Shown: positions 58,424 to 64,000 of the stretch, piece after piece
How positions within the stretch are numbered: position 1 is the first letter of the stretch
Layout: each line of letters starts with the position of its first letter
The notes under the pieces: generated by a model
What the model was told of the DNA's origin: nothing
The model's database searches: none
Seen by the model: the letters and a program-made list of their open reading frames with translations, nothing else
Source of the DNA: Taenia hydatigena
Lineage: Eukaryota > Platyhelminthes > Cestoda > Cyclophyllidea > Taeniidae
Direction of reading: 5' to 3'
NCBI GenBank assembly: GCA_036345935.2
Contig: JADWOT020001561.1
Span: forward strand, 806,001-870,000
DNA length: 64,000 nucleotides
Program-made: the position numbers and the translations under genes

Positions 58424-59106
58424 TGTAGCGTCCTGAGGCTCCATCGAGGGCAAAAGAAGGCAGAATGCTAGAGTAGAATATGTATATATTCGATGGACAG
58501 AGGGAAATATAGCGTCCCGAGGCTTCCTAGAAGGCAAAAGAAGGCAGAATGCTAGGGTAGAATATATATATTCACCGGACAGAGGAAAATAGGCTGCTGG
58601 CATGTCCCGGATGCCATCCCACTCCGCTAGGGCAGTACGGCCGCCTCTGTGATCTTGACCAAAACCGGTATTCCAACAAACAAAGTACTACAGGAAATAA
58701 GTTGCTGGCATGGCCCAAGGCCAGCCTACGCAACTACGGCAATGCGGCCACCTCTGTCACCTTCACCAAAACCGGTAGTTCTAACAAACAAAGTACTGCA
58801 TTGTTCCTCTACTCCTTCGAGCGTCGTCCCCGACGCGCCCCTTAGAAGACCTCCTCCGTCAGCCATCATAGCATACTCAGTGCTGCAAGAAGCACGCACG
58901 AGATAACCATGCCAGTCGCCCACATTCGATGCGATTGAGGCGATGCTTGACACCAACGTCAGTGATCCCTCTTGACGGTGCATTGCACGTCGAGTTTCGT
59001 ATAATAGGGGTAATCTTTGGAAAGAAACCTTGCAGGTGGTCCATAGCTAGTGTCGCTTCAGTTGTTAATAGCTTTCTTGTAGTACACGGAGAAGGGGTAG
59101 ATGCCG
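58424..59106 (-). mobile_element. Truncated TRIM containing a nested solo LTR
   Basis: Left LTR starts TGTAGCGTCCTGAGG at 58424 and resumes after the nested insertion to about 58799 (AAAGTACTGCA); internal TRIM sequence (TCGAGCGTCGTCCCCGACG, then GTTAATAGCTTTCTTG) runs to about 59106 and stops short of the second LTR. Confidence 0.85.
58508..58692 (-). mobile_element. Nested solo TRIM LTR
   Basis: 185 bases from TATAGCGTCCCGAGG to AGTACTACA inside the LTR of the older TRIM, flanked by a perfect 5-bp duplication GGAAA (58503-58507 and 58693-58697). Confidence 0.9.
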
Positions 59107-60192
59107 GTTCCAGGTTCAGTCACCTAGTGGCCATACATGGTCTTAGCTGGCCTTTAAACCTTGCCATCAACCTTGTTTTTTTCTGCCTGCTAAATGTATA
59201 TAAATCCTTTCATAGTAATATGACTTTCTTTGCTTTCAAGGAAGTCTCCGAACACAAAAAACCATCCGCTAAAAAGCAAATTAATTAAGCCCACGTCGCA
59301 GTCTCGGGGTAGACCATCTCACATGGTTAATTTGTTATAACCAATCATCATATACATCCCAATTGCGCAAAACTGCTTTAGATTTCCTATAAATATCCAC
59401 TGCGCACATACTCTAATTTAGTTCTAACGCAACATCAGGTAATGCTTTTCAGGAAAATGCGGGTATTGCGATAAAGCAAACTTTATCTAATCTTGGTAAA
59501 GTACGCGAACAAACATAATGATTGATTACAATCGCAAAATGTACATCCGCATTCAATCAGTCTGCTTTAAAAATTTAGGCGGACTTAGGGGAGACCAACT
59601 TTAGTCTGGTTACAATTAATCACTTATGTTGTAGTACACAGTTTTTTTCCTAACCTTAATGTCAAATTTCTTGTTCAAAATAGATCCTTTTTTCGAATTG
59701 AACGCAAAATTCTAAACTAACCAATGGTATACTTCTTGTCATTGATGCGTGTGCATCAGAATAGGATTCCATGTATTAAGTGAACATTTCTGCACTTGTA
59801 GTACTTTAAGGGGGGAATAATTGTTCTTTTTGTATTTCTTTGGTAATGTTTGCCCTTTTTACTGATGCACTGGACGAGCATCCTTATTTATGCAGCTTTG
59901 GCTAAGTGTGCTATTACTTAATATCTTGTGTAATTCCTGTGCTCAATCGTCATGTCAGTGTTATATAGCTTGTTGATACACAATTAGAATCGCTTTTTTA
60001 GATGTTAGTTATGTTTGTAGCATTCGCTTTTAGCTGGATGTTTGCTAGTTGAAACTTAATCCGCCCTACCTAGCACCCTTTACGAATGAATAATTGCCCT
60101 TGCACTTTTTGCTTCATCACACCTTTTATTACGTTCCTCTTACTCTTCCGTTAATGCATTTGTCAGAATATTGCTGCTTTAATAGCCGACAG
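59107..60192. other. Upstream region of SMC4
   Basis: The first ~150 bases are weakly reminiscent of a plus-orientation TRIM LTR. The rest is AT-rich with no gene. The last 100 bases form the 5' flank of SMC4 and end AG directly before the ATG. Confidence 0.4.
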
Positions 60193-63100
60193 ATGGATCT
60201 GCCTGCAGTAGGCTCGTGTCCGGTCACCATAAGCGATGACGATTTGCTCAATAACTGCCCGCCTGTTGAAATTCCACCTCTCGAAGTTCCTTTTCATCTT
60301 TCCAACGAAAACACGTCTCGTTTGGTACTGTCCCAAGTTGTTTGCGAGAATTTTAAGTCCTACGGCGGTCGTCGAGTACTTGGCCCTTTCCACAAGAATT
60401 TTACTTGTGTCATCGGCCCCAATGGTAGCGGAAAGAGCAACGTTATTGATGCCCTCCTTTTTGTTTTTGGCTTTCGTGCTTCCAAAGTGCGTTCGAAAAA
60501 ACTCAGTAGCTTGATTCACAACAGTGATGAACTACCCAATGCCAATTTCTGTCAAGTTGCCGTCTACTTTCAGCGCATAATTGATACCGGTAGTCGCGCT
60601 GACGATTTTGAAGTTGTTCCTGGAAGTGAGTTTGTGGTCTCCCGCAAAGCCTTCAAGGATAATACGAATTCTTACTATGTCAACGACTGCAAAGCCAGTT
60701 TTAAAGAAGTCACAGGTCTTCTTCGTCAACATGGCATTGATCTAGATCATAATCGATTCCTGATTTTACAAGGGGAGGTCGAACAAATATCTCTAATGAA
60801 ACCCAAAGCCACGACCGAATATGAAACAGGTTTTCTAGAGTACTTGGAGGTTGGTGATCGGATGGTTTGATATACTTCTAGGATATTATTGGCTCGAATA
60901 GGTTTAAACGTCCGTTGGCCATTTTGGCTGACCGTATCGAGCGGTTGAAGGACATTCGACTGGAGAAATTGGCCCGTGTTAAAGCGGTAGAGAAGGAGAG
61001 GAATGAGTTGGAAACAGTAAAAGATGAAGCAGTAGCTTATTTGCGACTAATCAACAAAATGACGCGTATTAAGAATGTTATTTACCAGAAAAAGCAACAT
61101 CAAGAACTCGCAAATGAGTCCCGTTACCGCAAGGAACTCGTCGTTGTGGAACAGCAAGTTGAGGTAACATACCATTTCATTTTACAATAATTTTAACCTC
61201 CGTAAATTCGAGTTTTGTCGTATCTGACACATCCGCCTTGTCAGGTCTGCTTCATTTAGCTGGTGGAAACCGTCGACTGTACCAGAAGTATCGGCAGTAG
61301 AAGTTTAGGTGTGTCCGAGTATTGGTGAATAGACGGTTATCGGTTTGATCCTTCAGCTAGACGAAAGGGTGACGTAGTGTTTGCCGGCCGAAAAAGACAT
61401 TAGTGGAGCATGTTATAAATCTTCTCACGGACCTTAGGGTTATAGGCTTGGCACTCTTCCACTACACCATTCTGCTGCTACTTGTTGTGTGTGAAAGCAA
61501 AGTCAGTAGATGGTTGTAGCATGATGAGATTGGGCAGCAGAGGGGGGTAGTGTCATCCTTTGAAGACAAGATGAGGTCAAGGGAATGTACGGGTGCGATA
61601 TAGTGGATGCGGGAGGCAGATGGTGACGTATGTAATCCGAAGTATTGTGGTATAGGGTGAGGCGGAAGGTGTTATCGTATAGCCTTGATAATCTAGTTGT
61701 TAGAATCGCCGAAATCAACTCCTCAACCTTTAGGAATTCGCCAAGGAGGTAAAAGACCTGGTAGAGGAATTGCATAAGCTTAAGTCCAAACGTGATGAGG
61801 ACGAAAAACGAGCCTCCATTCTTCAAGAGCAGCACAGAGCTGCCAAGGCTCGATTCGCGGGGTACGAGGCGGAGGATAGTCGAATGCGTGATGAGCACGC
61901 TCACCTCAAAGCCCAGGGTAAACGGACTGTAAAAGCGTTAGCGGCGGAGCGTAAGAAACTAGACGAGATCCGTCGCTTACCAGAGGAGGCAGAGGAGCGG
62001 AGAGAGACTCTGAAAGCACAGCTGGCTGAGTTGGAAGCAAACCGGGCGAAACAGGAGGCGATCTACAAAGAGACGATGGACATTTTGACACGGGAAACAG
62101 CTCCGCTACGGAAGAAGATGGAAGCAGCTGAAGCAGCTTTGGCACCGGTGCAGAAGGCGGCAGATAATGCCGCTTCCAAGCTGGCAATCGCTCGACAAGA
62201 GCTGGATCTCGCAATGTTGGCGGTGAGACGGGAGGAAGAGAGGGCGAAGGAGGCGCGGGATGGTGCTCAATCGGCCCGGAATAGATTGGCGGAGCGGGAG
62301 CGACAGTTGGTGGAAGCAAAGCGCAATGTAACACCGCAGCAGTTGAAGGAACTGCAAAAAGTGAAGAATGATGTGGAGCGGGTTGGAGCTGAGGAGAGGC
62401 AATTAATCGAGCGAGTTAATCAACTTAGATCCTCTTTGGTGGAGGCTAAGTCCTCCTTCCAAGTAAGTCTTTTAGTCATTTAGAATGTCTTGTCTATTTA
62501 AAGCAGCGCTTTAATTTAGATCGCCTTTCCTTCTCAGAGTGACAACTCTCGGAATCGTGTTCTCACCGCTCTTGCCTCAGCGGCCCAGGAAGGGAAACTG
62601 GAGGGTGTTCTTGGACGTCTGGGAGATTTGGGCGTGATTCCACAGAAATACGACATCGCGATATCCACCTCTTGTGGTGCGTTAGACCACATTGTTGTGG
62701 AGACTATGGAACTTGCTCAAAGAGCCGTTGAGTATTTGAAGAAGTACAACCTTGGACAGGCGTCTTTTATCGGTGAGATCTAATTTTTTTATTTCAAGTT
62801 CTCTAGCCCCCCTCCATTTCCCTTTTTTATCAAGCTAATTATTTAGCTATCCATGGGGAATCCCTCCATTTATCCTGATCTGTCCATCCATACATCCATT
62901 ACGCTTGGGCCATTTGATTTTTTGGACTTCTCTGGAATCTCGATCCTGATCCACTATTCGCAAATGATCAACCCCCCCCCCTCCCAAATTCTTTTGATTC
63001 AGTCAATCTGAATCTATCTTCTTACCCATGCATTCCACCTTGAGTATTTTTCTCTATCAACACTCAATAACACACCGACTTTCGACTTTGAATGGCGCTA

Positions 63101-64000
63101 ACAAACCATGAGCACGTTTGTCCATATCCAAGGGGTCTCTGCTCCCTCGTAATTGGTTAGTAGAATCAAGAGGCGTTTTCTTCTAGCTTTGGACAAGATG
63201 GAGCGCTGGACGATCGAAGCGGCTAAGCCATTTGTTGGCCCAGTTCCGTCGGCCCAACGGCTCTTTGATTTAGTGGACACTTCTATGAATCCGCGAGTAA
63301 AGCCATGCTTCTACTTCGCTCTCCGTAACACCCTCATTGCGGATAACTTGGATGTGGCGGTGGACTGGGCATTCAAGCATAAACAACGCTTCAGGGTCGT
63401 CACTCTCCAGGTTGGTGCATTTGAATTAGAACATCTGTCTCTCTTGAATCTGTTTTTATCTTTGCCCTGGTCATCCATTATAGGTCAATCAATTCACCTT
63501 TTTTTCTGCGCTATCACTCCATCCGCCTGTCTATCCACCATTTAATCAAACCGAAATTCCTCTATCCCTTATTTACTCACCTCTTTGTTCTGGAATCGTC
63601 CATCCAGTGTCCATGCATCTGCTAAATAATTATGGTCCGCACATTCATCCTCTGTTTCCGGTGTTATTGGTAGGAGTGGTGGCGAACCGTGAACGGATTT
63701 ATCCTCTTTTCACCACTTCGACGCACAGAATGGTCTATTTTATCCTATCGGGCCCATTTTTACTGAAATATCCTCCATTTGCTATTCAATCTGTGAATCT
63801 GTCTACTCATTCCACATCTAGTCGTCGACAGTAACCTGCCTCTGCTCATTTTGGCCACCTTTTGATCACACCTATAGCTGCTTGTGCATTAATTGTTTAC
63901 TAGGGCCAATTGATAGAGACATCGGGAGCTATGTCCGGCGGTGGCAGTGGACGTCCGATCTCTGGCCGCATGAACACAGACGCTCAGAAGGCGCGTCGTC
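60193..64000 (+). CDS. SMC4: Condensin subunit SMC4 (5' part; runs off the window)
   Basis: Structural maintenance of chromosomes ATPase that pairs with SMC2 in condensin and compacts mitotic chromosomes. Exons: 60193-60849, 60882-61163, 61734-62462, 62538-62772, 63187-63410, 63904 to beyond 64000. Exon 1 gives the ATPase head with NFKSYGGRRVLGPFHKNF, Walker A GPNGSGKSN, IRSKKLS-like VRSKKLSSLIHNSDE and HGIDLDHNRFLILQGEVEQI, which are SMC4-typical. Exons 2-3 encode the first coiled-coil arm (very rich in E, K, R, A). Exons 4-5 encode the hinge (GKLEGVLGRLGDLGVI, then ALRNTLIADNLDVAV). Exon 6 begins GQLIETSGAMSGGGS. The start ATG is preceded directly by AG; upstream in-frame sequence does not resemble SMC4. 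First intron only 32 bases. Walker B and signature motif lie beyond the window. Confidence 0.97.

Noticed and set aside
61503..62402. ORFs of 98-142 codons on the minus strand across SMC4
   Set aside because: Antisense shadows of the coiled-coil exon and its intron, proline/serine/leucine-rich as expected from reverse-reading Glu/Lys codons.

Overview
The window is a eukaryotic, AT-leaning nuclear segment that looks like a parasitic flatworm, most probably a tapeworm close to Taenia/Echinococcus. The grounds are: animal-type genes with GT..AG introns, many of them only 32-40 bases long; a CsRn1-like Gypsy element with a tRNA-Leu primer site; and a dense family of ~0.9 kb terminal-repeat retrotransposons in miniature (TRIM) whose plan matches what has been described from taeniid tapeworms. 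The species assignment is inference; nothing in the sequence names it.

Left third (1-20.3 kb). A duplicated polyubiquitin locus. One copy runs off the left edge on the minus strand, an intact seven-unit copy lies at 5423-7021 on the plus strand behind a heat-shock-type promoter, and a decayed copy sits at 16355-16865. Flanking repeat blocks recur in the same order (3.3-12.1 kb and 12.5-20.3 kb), and one block is also inverted at 1.4-2.3 kb. The area also carries a TRIM, a decayed Gypsy element, a (CATC)n tract and a 300-bp (GGA)n tract.

Middle (18.4-37.3 kb). A large minus-strand gene (18366-26987) encodes a divergent ezrin/radixin/moesin-like protein: FERM F2-F3 lobes, a short coil, a disordered linker built from five small frame-preserving exons, and an ERM-type tail. 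28-35 kb is gene-poor and repeat-rich. Translation elongation factor 1-delta (six exons, minus) ends this part.

37.6-45 kb. A nearly intact Gypsy element (37772-42148, minus) with 226/227-bp LTRs, inserted into an older TRIM, followed by LTR fragments of both families.

Right third (45-64 kb). Compact housekeeping genes: a malate-dehydrogenase-1B-like pseudoenzyme (+) converging tail to tail on ALKBH1 (-); a dienelactone-hydrolase-like protein (-); a ZNF706-like small zinc finger (-); and the 5' half of condensin subunit SMC4 (+), which runs off the right edge. Nested TRIM insertions lie at 57.1-59.1 kb. The genes are unrelated in function; no operon or single pathway links them.
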